Shown here in pieces: positions 16,814-26,246 of a stretch of 64,000 bases of DNA. The notes below the pieces were generated by a model. The model saw only the letters and a list, made by a program, of their open reading frames with translations, was not told where the DNA came from and searched no databases. A program made the translations under genes and the position numbers. The first letter of the stretch is position 1. The number at the start of each line of letters is the position of its first letter. The stretch is from Chromohalobacter sarecensis (GTDB taxonomy: Bacteria > Pseudomonadota > Gammaproteobacteria > Pseudomonadales > Halomonadaceae): the NCBI RefSeq assembly GCF_023061135.1, contig NZ_JAKGAN010000006.1, positions 62,001 through 126,000 on the forward strand. Direction: 5' to 3'.

Positions 16814-17425
16814 ATGAAACGGATATTCATCGCGACTGTAATGATGGCCGTACTTGGGGGCGCCATATCGCTTGCGGCCTGCACGCCCGAGCCCCGCGAA
16901 ACGCCGTCTACCCCGGTCAACGAAGACACCACGAACATCACGCTAGCGTCTTACCCCATCAAGCTGCGCGCCGATGCCTCGCTCGAGCGCATCACCGCAC
17001 CACAAGCGGGCTACTTCGATACCGGCAGTTGGCAGATCGTAAATGATGCACCGGGTGAACGTCTGATCACGCTGGCACTGCCGGGCTCCAATGACATAAC
17101 GACCGCGCACTGGCGTCTGGGCGCGAGCCACGACGCCGACGCAATCACCCACTGCCTGACACCGCCGCCCAATGCCCGCTCGCGGACCACGGCGCGTATC
17201 GATGGCCATGATTTCCAAACCTTCACGCTCGACGACGCCGGCATGAGTCACTTCCAACAGGTCACTGGCTACCGAGCCGTGATCGACGATACCTGCTATG
17301 CCATCGACCTGATCGTCAACGGCACCCGTGGCGAGGTCTACGATCCGCCGCGCGAGCCACAGTTTTCTTCCGAATATGCCATGCAGCGCTTGCGCGAAAT
17401 CAACGACGGGCTCTCACTCCAATGA
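16814..17425 (+). CDS. Lipoprotein of unknown function
   Basis: A 203-residue predicted lipoprotein: signal peptide MKRIFIATVMMAVLGGAISL and lipobox LAAC at about residues 20-23, then a Pro/Thr-rich linker and a single domain of about 150 residues with two Cys (THCLTPPP and DDTCYAID) that could form a disulphide. I do not recognise the family. AAGGAA nine bases upstream supports the start over an earlier in-frame ATG. It follows the aldolase by 45 bases and ends at a bidirectional hairpin. Confidence 0.7.
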   Translation: MKRIFIATVMMAVLGGAISLAACTPEPRETPSTPVNEDTTNITLASYPIKLRADASLERITAPQAGYFDTGSWQIVNDAPGERLITLALPGSNDITTAHWRLGASHDADAITHCLTPPPNARSRTTARIDGHDFQTFTLDDAGMSHFQQVTGYRAVIDDTCYAIDLIVNGTRGEVYDPPREPQFSSEYAMQRLREINDGLSLQ

Positions 17426-17426
17426 A

Positions 17427-17455
17427 AATGCCGCGACGCTTGGCGCCACGGCATT
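17427..17455. terminator. Bidirectional terminator
   Basis: Stem AATGCCG / CGGCATT with an inner CGC / GCG pair around a TTG loop. It lies immediately after the lipoprotein stop and is followed by CTT on the plus strand and TTTTCATT on the minus strand, so it can end both converging genes. Confidence 0.65.
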
Positions 17456-17476
17456 CTTGACCAACTACCCCGAGAC

Positions 17477-17680
17477 TCAGGCGTAGGTATTGACCTGCGT
17501 ACCCACGGTGCCGGTCGTCGCTAGAGACTGCTGGGGGGAAACCGCTTCCATCAGTTGCGACACATGCGACGCCTGATTGTTGAGCGACTCCTTGAGCAGG
17601 CCCATTTGAGACTGCTGATCGGCGTTATGCTGTTGCAACGCCATCGCAGTTCCCACGGCTGCGTTCACGGATGAATCCAT
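17477..17680 (-). CDS. YjfB-type putative motility protein
   Basis: A 67-residue protein beginning MDSSVNAAVGTAMALQQHNA with a Gln/Met/Leu-rich amphipathic helix and ending in a short Gly/Thr/Val tail, as in the YjfB family, whose members are tied to motility by genome context only. GGGAGGAG lies seven bases upstream of the ATG. No flagellar genes are in the window; the FlgO-like lipoprotein 7 kb away is the only other motility-type gene apart from the c-di-GMP domain protein at 37.8-39.6 kb. Confidence 0.65.
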   Translation of the reverse strand: MDSSVNAAVGTAMALQQHNADQQSQMGLLKESLNNQASHVSQLMEAVSPQQSLATTGTVGTQVNTYA

Positions 17681-17826
17681 GAAGCTCCTCCCTTCAAGTG
17701 AATGAATGCGCTTTACGCCCTCTAGTTATCGGCTAGAACGCAACAAACTTTCATCGCCCACGACCGATAGCCAACACATGACACTTGCAGCATGCAAGAA
17801 GAAAAGCATAAAGGCCACCCCATCCT

Positions 17827-17853
17827 AAGGCGCCCCTGCCATCCTGGCGCCTT
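17827..17853. other. Hairpin in the 17681-17941 intergenic region
   Basis: A perfect 8-bp stem AAGGCGCC / GGCGCCTT with an 11-base loop. It lies upstream of both flanking divergent genes, so it is more likely a leader structure than a terminator. Role unknown. Confidence 0.3.
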
Positions 17854-17941
17854 GCCGCATAGAATGACGGACCACGGGCATGCGCCCGACGGCATATGGG
17901 GCGAGACGCTCACATAAGCACGCTCACAAAAAGGATGTGAC

Positions 17942-18235
17942 ATGCAGATCGACAGATTCTTCCACTGGCTCGGCGAGTTCCTCGGCGACGCCTTGCGCGT
18001 CATCATTGACGCCCTCTCGACGCTATTCGCGGGATTTTGGGTGGCAATCGACCGCTTTTTCGACGGCCTCGCCCGTTCGCTGGGCGTCAATCCCTCGCTC
18101 ATCAATCTGGTGGTGCTGGTCATCGGCGTATGGATGCTTTACCGAGGAATTCGCGCACTTCTTCGGCGTGGCTTCGTCGGCGGTATCGTATGGCTGTTTC
18201 TCGGCTTGCTGGTGCTCGGCTGGCTCATTCGCTGA
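17942..18235 (+). CDS. Small membrane protein of unknown function
   Basis: A 97-residue protein with an amphipathic, aromatic-rich N-terminal half (MQIDRFFHWLGEFLGDALRV, then a second FF-type helix) and two hydrophobic segments at about residues 54-69 and 78-96, separated by a short basic loop (RGIRALLRRGF). AAAAAGGATGTGAC precedes the ATG. No family recognised. It stands alone and ends at a strong bidirectional terminator. Confidence 0.65.
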   Translation: MQIDRFFHWLGEFLGDALRVIIDALSTLFAGFWVAIDRFFDGLARSLGVNPSLINLVVLVIGVWMLYRGIRALLRRGFVGGIVWLFLGLLVLGWLIR

Positions 18236-18276
18236 AGCGCCTTGTTGCAACGGCCAACACGACACCCACCCACGCA

Positions 18277-18306
18277 AAAACGCCGCTGCCAAGGCAGCGG
18301 CGTTTT
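18277..18306. terminator. Bidirectional rho-independent terminator
   Basis: A stem of up to 14 bp (AAAACGCCGCTGCC / GGCAGCGGCGTTTT) with A-tract and T-tract on either side. It serves both the small membrane protein gene and the converging pepN. Confidence 0.9.
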
Positions 18307-18335
18307 GCCGTCACTTCTTCATGCAACGTCGGCTA

Positions 18336-20975
18336 TCAGGCGTCGGCCAGCGCCCGTTCGACCATTTCAAAGACGTTGGGCGAGAGTTCCTCGGCACGAA
18401 TGCGCTCGAGCTCGGCCTTCATCAGCGCCTGACGCTGCTCATCGAAACGCTGCCAGCGCGTCAGCGGCGTGATGATGCGGGCGGCGATCTCGGGGTTGAG
18501 GCTATTGAGCTCGATCACTACATCGGCCAGTAGGCGATAGCCCTCGCCGTCGAGGCGGTGGAAGTTGACGCGGTTCAGCGCCGCGAAGGCACCGATCAGC
18601 GCGCGCACCTTGTTGGGATTCTTGAGCGAGAACAGCGGATGCGCCATCAGGTATTTGACACGTTCCAGCACATCCTCCTGCGGGCGCGTGACCTGGATGG
18701 TGAACCACTGGTTCATCACCAGCGGATCGTGCGCCCACTTCTCGCCGAACGCCTTGAGCGCCGGCTCGGCGATGTCGCTGCGCGAGCTGTGCACCAGCAT
18801 CGTCAGGGCGGCGCGCACATCGGTCATGTTGTGCTCGGCATCGACCTGCGCCTCGGCCAGTGCCACACCCTCGTCGTCCTCGATGCTCATGAGGTATTCG
18901 AGGGCCACGTTCTTCACCCGGCGCCGCGCGATCTGATCCGGCTCCGGCGCGTAGGGTTCATCGCTCCGGTGGGCTTCATGAATGGCCAGGAACTCGTCGC
19001 GCAAGGCCCTGGCGAGCGACTGCTTGACGAAGACCCGCGCGGCGTGGATGGCATCCACGTCGACCATCGGCTGCTGCTCGGCGATGTAGGCCTCGGAGGG
19101 AAGCGTCAACATCTCGGCAAGCACCGCCTTGTCGTCGGTCTCGGTAGTCAAAAGGCGCCGATAGGCGTCGATGACGCGGGTATCCATGACCTTTTCAACC
19201 CCATTGCGATGCGCCGCGATCAGATCGTCGAGAGCCAGCATGGTCAACCGCTGCCCCGCGTCCCAACGGTTGAAGTCGTCCGCATCGTGGGTCAGCAGGA
19301 ACGAGAGTTCCTCGCGCGAATACGGATAGCGCAGATAGACCGGCGCCGAGAAACCGCGCAGCAGCGATGGCGTCGGCGCTTCGTCGATGCCGGTGAAGAC
19401 ATAGGTCTGTTCGGTGTCGCGCAGATGCAGCACCGTTTCCTTGCCCAACGACTCGCCGTCCAGCGTCAATGCCATGTCGTTGCCGGACTTGGTGCCCACC
19501 AGCCCCATGCGCACCGGAATATGCAGCGGCTGTTTTTCCGCCTGACCGGGGGTGGGCGGCGTGCGCTGGGAAAGCCGCAGGTGGTACTCGCACTTGGCGT
19601 AATCGTATTCGCCATGGGCGTCGATCTCCGGCGTACCCGCCTGCGAGTACCAGCGCATGAACTGACTCAGGTCGAGCCCGGAGACTTCCGCCATGCAATC
19701 GACGAAATCCTCGATGGTCACCGCCTGGCCGTCGAAACGCGCGAAGTACAGATCCGAGCCCTGGCGGAACATCTCCCAACCGAGGAGATGACGCAGCATG
19801 CGCACGATCTCGGCACCCTTTTCGTAAATCGTCAGGGTGTAGAAGTTGGATATCTCGATGTAATGATCGGGGCGCACGGGATGCGCCGTCGGGCCGGCAT
19901 CCTCGGCGAACTGCGCCGTACGGAAGAACGACACGTCCTCGATGCGCTTGACCGGCGCCGAATTGACGTCGGCGGAAAAGCTCTGATCGCGGAAGACGGT
20001 GAAGCCTTCCTTCAGCGAGAGCTGGAACCAATCGCGGCAGGTCACGCGGTTGCCCGACCAGTTATGGAAGTACTCGTGAGCGACGATACCCTCCACCCGC
20101 TGGAAGGCCGCATCGGTAGCGGTTTGCGGATGCGTGAGCACCGCCGCCGAGTTGAAGATGTTGAGTCCCTTGTTCTCCATGGCGCCCATGTTGAAGTCGT
20201 TGACGGCGACGATCATAAAGCGGTCGAGATCGTATTCACGGCCGTAGGTCTCTTCATCCCAGCGCATGGCGCTCTTGAGTGAGGCCATGGCATGCGCGGT
20301 CTTGTCGAGATTCTCCGGCTCGACCCAAATCTGCAGCGTGACATCGCGACCACTCATGGTCGTGAAGCGATCTTCGACGTTTTCCAGTTTCCCGGCCACC
20401 AGCGCGAACAGGTAACTCGGTTTGGGATGCGGGTCTTCCCAGGTCACGAAATGCCGACCCTCCGGGAGCTCACCGCTTTCCACCGGATTGCCGTTGGAGA
20501 GCAGCACCGGCGCATCGGTCTTGTCACCCACCAGCGTAGTGGAAAAGGTCGCCATCACATCCGGGCGATCGGGATAGAAGGTGATACGGCGAAAGCCCTG
20601 CGGCTCGCACTGAGTGCAGAACATGCCGCTGGAAACATACAGTCCTTCGAGGGCGGTATTGGCGGCGGGGTCGATCGACACCTCGGTATCCAGCAGAAAA
20701 CGCTCCGGCACGCTGGCGATAGTCAGACCTTCGTCATCGACCTCGTACTCGCCAGCTTCCAACTCCTGACCATCCACAGCGATGCGCACCAGCGACAGCT
20801 TGTCACCGGCGAAACGTAGCGGGAGCCCCGCTTCGCGCTCGGGGTGGCGCTCGACATGCAGGCGCGCCGTCACGGTCGTCGCCGAGGGGGCCAGGTCGAA
20901 TTTCAGCTCGGTGTGCGTCACCCGGTAGGCGGGCGGCAGGTAATCCTTGAGATGGGTCGCTTGCGGTTCGGACAT
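18336..20975 (-). CDS. pepN: Aminopeptidase N (M1 family)
   Basis: An 879-residue cytosolic zinc aminopeptidase (E. coli PepN is 870). It carries the substrate motif GAMENKGLN, the zinc site HEYFHNWSGNRVT with the third ligand Glu in LKEGFT, and a long all-helical C-terminal domain. It degrades N-terminal residues of peptides from protein turnover. The start at MSEPQATHLKDYL has AAGGAG ten bases upstream; an upstream Met in the same frame lacks a site. It is a single gene flanked by its terminator and the YbaN-type gene. Confidence 0.96.
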   Translation of the reverse strand: MSEPQATHLKDYLPPAYRVTHTELKFDLAPSATTVTARLHVERHPEREAGLPLRFAGDKLSLVRIAVDGQELEAGEYEVDDEGLTIASVPERFLLDTEVSIDPAANTALEGLYVSSGMFCTQCEPQGFRRITFYPDRPDVMATFSTTLVGDKTDAPVLLSNGNPVESGELPEGRHFVTWEDPHPKPSYLFALVAGKLENVEDRFTTMSGRDVTLQIWVEPENLDKTAHAMASLKSAMRWDEETYGREYDLDRFMIVAVNDFNMGAMENKGLNIFNSAAVLTHPQTATDAAFQRVEGIVAHEYFHNWSGNRVTCRDWFQLSLKEGFTVFRDQSFSADVNSAPVKRIEDVSFFRTAQFAEDAGPTAHPVRPDHYIEISNFYTLTIYEKGAEIVRMLRHLLGWEMFRQGSDLYFARFDGQAVTIEDFVDCMAEVSGLDLSQFMRWYSQAGTPEIDAHGEYDYAKCEYHLRLSQRTPPTPGQAEKQPLHIPVRMGLVGTKSGNDMALTLDGESLGKETVLHLRDTEQTYVFTGIDEAPTPSLLRGFSAPVYLRYPYSREELSFLLTHDADDFNRWDAGQRLTMLALDDLIAAHRNGVEKVMDTRVIDAYRRLLTTETDDKAVLAEMLTLPSEAYIAEQQPMVDVDAIHAARVFVKQSLARALRDEFLAIHEAHRSDEPYAPEPDQIARRRVKNVALEYLMSIEDDEGVALAEAQVDAEHNMTDVRAALTMLVHSSRSDIAEPALKAFGEKWAHDPLVMNQWFTIQVTRPQEDVLERVKYLMAHPLFSLKNPNKVRALIGAFAALNRVNFHRLDGEGYRLLADVVIELNSLNPEIAARIITPLTRWQRFDEQRQALMKAELERIRAEELSPNVFEMVERALADA

Positions 20976-21119
20976 CGATCGACGCTCCTTGAGATCGGGG
21001 CATGCACTCGCCCCCAAGACATCGCCTCGCGTGCGAAACACGAGGCACATGTCGAGCATTGTACGGCGTCCGGTGGAGTCGGCTCAAAAGTGCGGGCAAC
21101 GCCGCGCCTCATCACGCTC

Positions 21120-21554
21120 TCAGCGAGACTCATGGCGCTGGCTGGAAGAGGATTCCTCGAAGGACGACAGCACCGGGCAACGCCCCAGCGACGGCGTCGG
21201 GCGGGTCAGAATCCACACTGCAATGCCCGCCAGGCCAATGATCAACGCCACACGCAGCGCTAGGGGGTCGACGGTGAAGGCGATCACGCCCATCGAGACC
21301 GTCAGCATGGCGCACGCCATCCATTTGGCGTGCCGGGGGATGGCGCGTTCGCGCTCCCAGGCGAGAATGGAGGGGCCGAAGCGCGGATGACGACGGATCC
21401 AATTGGCGAAGCGCGGTGAGCTTTTCGAAGCTGCCCATACCGCCACCAGCATGAAACACGTCGTAGGCATGATCGGCAGAAACAAGCCGATCACCCCCAG
21501 AGAGAAGCTGACGCCAGCCAAGCAGATGAACAATAGCTTGCGTATATCGTACAT
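21120..21554 (-). CDS. YbaN/DUF454 inner-membrane protein
   Basis: A 144-residue protein with the DUF454 pattern: a first helix LLFICLAGVSFSLGVIGLFL, the conserved PIMPTTCFMLVAVWAASKSSPRF block, then WIRRHPRFGPSI, and two further membrane helices. E. coli YbaN belongs here; function unknown. I prefer the Met at 21554 (AAGG about 11 bases upstream) to a GTG at 21599 with no ribosome site. The tail is Ser/Glu-rich. Confidence 0.8.
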   Translation of the reverse strand: MYDIRKLLFICLAGVSFSLGVIGLFLPIMPTTCFMLVAVWAASKSSPRFANWIRRHPRFGPSILAWERERAIPRHAKWMACAMLTVSMGVIAFTVDPLALRVALIIGLAGIAVWILTRPTPSLGRCPVLSSFEESSSSQRHESR

Positions 21555-21800
21555 GCGCCGCGCCACCTTGCCGTGATAGAGGGAAACGCCGGGCTTCACG
21601 CGAGATCGCTGGCAGGCATGGCGAAGCCCGACGTCACCTCATTCATTGAAGCCCGAATAACGCATCCAGGAGAAATCGTCCCTTACTATCGAGGCGATTA
21701 CCGCCAGAGGTTGGACGCGTACGTTCATTCTAGCGCAAAGCAAGGGGCCAAGACCAAGGCGGCTACATTGAGAGCCTCCCATTACACGCTCCACGTGACA

Positions 21801-23366
21801 TCATCCCGAGGTCATATGGGCCTCACGGACCGGCACATCCTGCATGTCGGACATCGTGGCCGCCGGTACACGCAGCATGCGGCGCAAGACTTTACCCACC
21901 GGCGACTTGGGCAACTCGTCGATAAAACGATAGCCGCGCGGACACTTAAAACGCGTCAGCCCGGCATCCAGGCAATAACGCCCGAGTTCCCGCTCATCGA
22001 CGGCGCTACGTGCCTTGATGAACGCCGTCACCACTTGACCCCACTTGTCGTCGGGTAGCCCCACCACCGCGACTTCCTCGACCTGCGGATGCAACGACAG
22101 CACATTCTCGATTTCCAGCGGGCTGATGTTTTCGCCACCGGAGTTGATAAGGTCGTCGACGCGCCCTGTGACGAACAAATCCCCATCGTCGTCGAAATAC
22201 CCGGTATCCCCGGTGAAGTACCAGCCATCTCTAAGGGCTTTGCTATCGGCCTCGGGATACTGCCAGTAACCCTCGAAGGCCTCATCTCCGTTCATGTCGG
22301 CGATGACTTCGCCTTCCGCGCCCGGCGGCACGCACATTGCCGGCGACGTGGCCCCGACCTTGACCACTCGCAATCGCTGGTTGAGCGCCGCACGTCCCGA
22401 TGAACCAGGCTTGTGATTGGCATGCTGGTCGACGGTCAACGCATAGAGTTCCGAGCAACCATATTGATTGACGAACAGACTCGGTTGGAAAGCCGCCTCG
22501 ACGCGCGCGATCAAGCCCGCACTCATGGGCGCGCCGGCAAAGCCGATCTTATCGATGCTGGCGACCCGATGCGGGGCAAATCCTGGTGCTTCGAGCAGCA
22601 TGTGATAGAGCGTCGGCACCAGGTTGAGGCTGGTGACGCGCTCACGCTCGATGGCCTCGAGCGTCGCCTCCGGTTCGAACTTAGGGATGCACACGAAGCG
22701 CCCGTCGACCATCGCCATTGCCTGCAACGCGCGTACGCCCGTGGCGTGATAAAGCGGCATCACGCCCAGCATGGTCTCATCATGACGATACAGATTCTGG
22801 GCCACGTACGCGGCCGTCGCGGCGCGTTCGACACGATGCCGACGCGGCACTCCCTTGGGTCTGCCGGTGGTCCCCGAGGTGTAGAGCATCATCGAGTAAT
22901 CGTCGGGCGTCGCCATCAACAGCGTTTCACCGGTCGATCCGAGTAACGAATCGAAGGCAATCGCCCCCAGGGGCGTTACCTCGCCAACCACGATCCGCGG
23001 TATCTGATGCGCCTCGGCGCACGCCTGCACCGCCTCGGCGGTCGCATCGTCATAGGCGATGGCCCCGGCGCCCGAGTTCTTCAGGTAGTAGCGAATATCC
23101 AGAGTCGTCGAACGCCAGTTCACCGGCGTGAAGATGATCCCCGCGAACTGGCAGGCCCAGTACAACGTCGCCATCTGCCAACGATTATGCATGGCCACCA
23201 GCAGGCGGTCGCCCTTGTCGAGTCCCAGCCGCCGGAGGTGGCGCGCCACGCTCTGAATGTCCGCATACCACTGTGCGTAGGTCTTGTGCATCTCGCTATC
23301 GCTGATGGCAACGGCGTGCGGACGCCGCTCGACCGTGGCAAGAAAGCCGCGTCCCAGATCAAACAT
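21801..23366 (-). CDS. Acyl-CoA synthetase (AMP-forming)
   Basis: A 521-residue ANL-family ligase that activates a carboxylic acid to its acyl-adenylate and then acyl-CoA. Motifs in order: the P-loop-like YTSGTTGRPKGVPRRH, NQYGCSE (A5 region), GWYFTGDTGYFDDDGDLFVT (A7-A8 hinge), and the catalytic lysine motif KSPVGKVLRRML near the C-terminus. The acid is uncertain; medium-chain fatty, cyclohexanecarboxylic or aromatic acids are all possible. AGGAGAACGAAG supports the start. No beta-oxidation genes adjoin it. Confidence 0.87.
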   Translation of the reverse strand: MFDLGRGFLATVERRPHAVAISDSEMHKTYAQWYADIQSVARHLRRLGLDKGDRLLVAMHNRWQMATLYWACQFAGIIFTPVNWRSTTLDIRYYLKNSGAGAIAYDDATAEAVQACAEAHQIPRIVVGEVTPLGAIAFDSLLGSTGETLLMATPDDYSMMLYTSGTTGRPKGVPRRHRVERAATAAYVAQNLYRHDETMLGVMPLYHATGVRALQAMAMVDGRFVCIPKFEPEATLEAIERERVTSLNLVPTLYHMLLEAPGFAPHRVASIDKIGFAGAPMSAGLIARVEAAFQPSLFVNQYGCSELYALTVDQHANHKPGSSGRAALNQRLRVVKVGATSPAMCVPPGAEGEVIADMNGDEAFEGYWQYPEADSKALRDGWYFTGDTGYFDDDGDLFVTGRVDDLINSGGENISPLEIENVLSLHPQVEEVAVVGLPDDKWGQVVTAFIKARSAVDERELGRYCLDAGLTRFKCPRGYRFIDELPKSPVGKVLRRMLRVPAATMSDMQDVPVREAHMTSG

Positions 23367-23499
23367 CTTCGTTCTCCTGTCGCTGGTTTTATTGTGTTGC
23401 TGCGGTTGTTTTAGCGACAGGATCGAGCGCGCAGGCGTGGGTGGCAACGCTAGCCGACCACAAGGATGATGCGTATCAAGGGAGTGGGACGAATTCCCT

Positions 23500-23985
23500 T
23501 CAATCGCGGAAATTCGTGTACTGCAGGGCCAGCTCGGGGCCGTCCTCGCTCTTCAACAAGGCGATCGCCTGCTGCAGCTCGTCGCGCTTCTTGCTGGTCA
23601 CGCGCACCTTGTCGCCCTGGATCTGCGCCTGCACCTTGAGCTTGGCGTCCTTCAGGCGCTTGACGATGTCCTTGCATTCCGGCTGCTCGAGGCCCTGCTT
23701 GAGCACCACATCCTGGTGGGCGCGCACGCCGCTGGTGACGGGGTCCTTGATCTCCATGCAGCGGGCATCGATACCCCGGGCGATGAGCTTGTTACGCAGC
23801 ACGTCGAGCATCTGCTTGAGCTGAAAATCCACCTCGGCTTCGAGGGTCACCGTCTCGCCTTCCAGGGTAAAACTCGCGGTCACGCCTCGAAAATCGAAGC
23901 GCGTCTGGATCTCGCGATTGGCTTGATCGACGGCGTTGTTGGCCTCGTGCTTGTCGAACTCGGAAACGATATCGAAAGATGGCAT
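23500..23985 (-). CDS. yajQ: YajQ family nucleotide-binding protein
   Basis: A 161-residue protein beginning MPSFDIVSEFDKHEANNAVD, the invariant YajQ opening, followed by two ferredoxin-like halves and ending with LQYTNFRD. Family members bind nucleotides; in Xanthomonas and Pseudomonas a homologue binds cyclic di-GMP and modulates transcription. GAGGAAGTGACC precedes the chosen ATG, preferred over one two codons earlier. It starts only 2 bases after the upstream GNAT gene ends, so the two form an operon. Confidence 0.93.
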   Translation of the reverse strand: MPSFDIVSEFDKHEANNAVDQANREIQTRFDFRGVTASFTLEGETVTLEAEVDFQLKQMLDVLRNKLIARGIDARCMEIKDPVTSGVRAHQDVVLKQGLEQPECKDIVKRLKDAKLKVQAQIQGDKVRVTSKKRDELQQAIALLKSEDGPELALQYTNFRD

Positions 23986-23987
23986 GG

Positions 23988-24554
23988 TCACTTCCTCGCT
24001 GGGCTAAGATCGGGCGCGATTCTAGCATGCTCACGACACTCACCGTCCCGGTTTGTCCCTTCGCCCAACTTGTCCTGTGATGCCCAGGCCTGCCCCGCTG
24101 AAGGCAGCGTCTTGCCCATCTGCCAGGCCGCGCAGCCATCGACGTAATAGTCCTCGAGCCAGCGCAGCACGGAAAAACCCATGCGCCGATAAAGGCCCAA
24201 CGCAACGCGATTGTCGGCACGCACTTCCAGTTGTAGTCGTGTCATGTCACGACGCCTGGCTTCACGCTCCAGCGCTTCGAGCAATGCGCGTCCTACTCCG
24301 CCACCGCGCGCTTGCGGGGCCACGCAGAACGAGTAAAGACGCGTCACGCGACTGTTGCGCCGGAAGAGCAGCGTGGCATAACCGACCACCTCGTCGCCTG
24401 GCGTGGTATATGCAACGAGCGTATGAGCGTTGGCACGCGCCAATAGATAGGCCAGTTGACGGCGTGTGAAGCGGTCGCCATCGAAACATATCGCCTCAAG
24501 ATGACAGAGCGCATCGAGGTCAGTGACGGTGGCGGCGCGCAGGGAGCAGGACAT
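23988..24554 (-). CDS. GNAT N-acetyltransferase
   Basis: A 188-residue protein with a complete GNAT fold: LEAICFDGDRFTRRQLAYLL, RLYSFCVAPQARGGGVGRAL (acetyl-CoA pyrophosphate loop) and LEVRADNRVALGLYRRMGF, then DYYVDG. This pattern resembles RimI and, more closely, the N-terminal domain of GNAT/peptidase-C39 proteins that are commonly paired with RimK-type ligases. Here the C39 peptidase part is missing and the last 35 residues are low-complexity. It diverges from a RimK-type gene 152 bases away and is followed by yajQ. The acceptor substrate is unknown. Confidence 0.8.
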   Translation of the reverse strand: MSCSLRAATVTDLDALCHLEAICFDGDRFTRRQLAYLLARANAHTLVAYTTPGDEVVGYATLLFRRNSRVTRLYSFCVAPQARGGGVGRALLEALEREARRRDMTRLQLEVRADNRVALGLYRRMGFSVLRWLEDYYVDGCAAWQMGKTLPSAGQAWASQDKLGEGTNRDGECREHARIAPDLSPARK

Positions 24555-24706
24555 GCAAATGTCTCCAGAATAGCGCGAACAGGATGGCGCAAATCGTGTA
24601 TAGAAATTATTTCAAGGCGGGGCTATTGTCGAGACGTGGCTCGCTCCCCATTCTAGACACGCTTTCTTCAAGGTCGATTGACGTTTTCTCTTCACAAGGA
24701 AGGTCT

Positions 24707-26200
24707 ATGTCCCGCCTGCGTATCGTCGTCGATCGCCTCGACGACTGGCTGCCCTACTATCCCAGCGATGATGTCATCAGCGCCGCCGACTTCCTGGCAC
24801 TGGAGCCGGCCGCGCCCGACAAGACACGCGATGCCACGCATGTCATCAACCTCTGCCGCGGGCTCGACTATCTGGAGACGGGTTACTATGTCTCGTTGCT
24901 CGCACAGGCACGCGGACAGCGCGTTCTGCCCTCGGTCGAAACGCTCAACCAGCTCTCGCGCAAGGCCTTGATCGATCTTCAGCTCGAATCGCTGGAACCC
25001 ATGATGCGCGATCTCGAAAAGCACGGCGCGCTGAGCGGCGATGAACTAAACCTGACGGTATTGTTCGGCGAATGCGATCACGAGGGATTAGGCCGGCTGG
25101 CCCGGCGTCTCTTCGAGCGTCTGCCGTGCCCCCTGCTGGACGCCAAATTTCAAAAACGGCATGGCGCATGGCGCCTGACGCGCTTGAAGCCCCTGGCCCT
25201 CAACGCCTTGCAGGGGAGCGATCAGGACCGTTTTGCGGCGGCCTTGAACCGCCATTCGCGCAAGGTATGGCGCACGCCCAAGGCGCGGCGTCGCTACCGT
25301 TTCGACCTGGCGATTCTCATCGATCCCCAGGAGGCCATGCCGCCCAGTAACAAGAGTGCACTCAAGCAATTCATTCGTGCCGGTCGGCGACGCGGCATCG
25401 ATGTCAGCCTCATTACCCGCAAGGACGAAGGCCGTCTGGCCGAGTTTGATGCCTTGTTCATCCGTGAAACCACGCGGCTCGACCATCACACCTACCGCAT
25501 GGCCAAGCGCGCCGAGCACGAAGGCCTGGTGGTCATCGACGACCCTCAGTCGATTCTGCGTTGTACCAACAAGATCTACCTGCATGCACTTCTCGGTGCA
25601 CGCGGCGTCCCCGCGCCGCGCGGCGTACTGCTGAGTCGCGACGACCTGACACAGCTGTCGGACAAGGTTACCCGCCTCGACTTCCCGCTGGTGCTCAAGG
25701 TGCCCGACGGCGCGTTCTCTAAAGGGGTGGTCAAGATTACCTCGCTCGACGAGCTCAAGGAGCAGGCCTCACGCTTGTTCGCCTCCTCCGCGCTGCTGTT
25801 ACTACAGGAATGGCTGCCCACCGATTTCGACTGGCGCATCGGCATTCTGGATGGTGAGGTCCTCTTCGCCAGCCGCTACTACATGGCACGCGGGCACTGG
25901 CAGATCTACGATCACTCACGCCCGAGGGTGCGCAGCGGCAGCTTCACCACGCACCCACCATCGGAAGTGCCCAAGGCCGTTCTCAAGGCTGCACTGAAAG
26001 CCACACGTCTGATCGGCGATGGCCTCTACGGGGTCGATCTCAAGCAGGTCGGCGAGCGGGTCGTAGTCATCGAGGTCAACGACAACCCCAATCTGGATGC
26101 CGGTGTCGAGGACGCCTACCTCGGGTCACAGCTCTACGCACGCGTCATGGATGTCTTCCTGGCGCGTCTGGAACGCCGCGCGACATCGGAAACGCGCTGA
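24707..26200 (+). CDS. RimK-family ATP-grasp ligase with RimK-like N-terminal domain
   Basis: A 497-residue enzyme. An N-terminal domain of about 240 residues (MSRLRIVVDRLDDWLPYYP at the start, GYYVSLLAQARGQRVLPSVE) is fused to a C-terminal ATP-grasp domain with DDPQSILRCTNKIYLHALL, FPLVLKVPDGAFSKGVVKI (nucleotide Lys and Gly-rich loop) and VIEVNDNPNLDAGVED (Mg-binding Glu/Asn). ATP-grasp ligases join a carboxylate to an amine; RimK itself adds glutamates to ribosomal protein S6, but this longer type has no assigned acceptor. ACAAGGAAGG precedes the ATG. It diverges from the GNAT/yajQ unit. Confidence 0.85.
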   Translation: MSRLRIVVDRLDDWLPYYPSDDVISAADFLALEPAAPDKTRDATHVINLCRGLDYLETGYYVSLLAQARGQRVLPSVETLNQLSRKALIDLQLESLEPMMRDLEKHGALSGDELNLTVLFGECDHEGLGRLARRLFERLPCPLLDAKFQKRHGAWRLTRLKPLALNALQGSDQDRFAAALNRHSRKVWRTPKARRRYRFDLAILIDPQEAMPPSNKSALKQFIRAGRRRGIDVSLITRKDEGRLAEFDALFIRETTRLDHHTYRMAKRAEHEGLVVIDDPQSILRCTNKIYLHALLGARGVPAPRGVLLSRDDLTQLSDKVTRLDFPLVLKVPDGAFSKGVVKITSLDELKEQASRLFASSALLLLQEWLPTDFDWRIGILDGEVLFASRYYMARGHWQIYDHSRPRVRSGSFTTHPPSEVPKAVLKAALKATRLIGDGLYGVDLKQVGERVVVIEVNDNPNLDAGVEDAYLGSQLYARVMDVFLARLERRATSETR

Positions 26201-26246
26201 CGACAGCACCAATGCCGGCATGGACGTCGGCACCGGCACATCCCGT

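Noticed and set aside
18558-20282. A long open frame antisense to pepN
   Set aside because: The pepN protein matches the family end to end; the antisense frame has no family pattern and is expected from high G+C codon bias.
21573-22058. A plus-strand 161-codon frame across the end of the acyl-CoA synthetase
   Set aside because: Most of it is antisense to the conserved ligase C-terminus; no family pattern.
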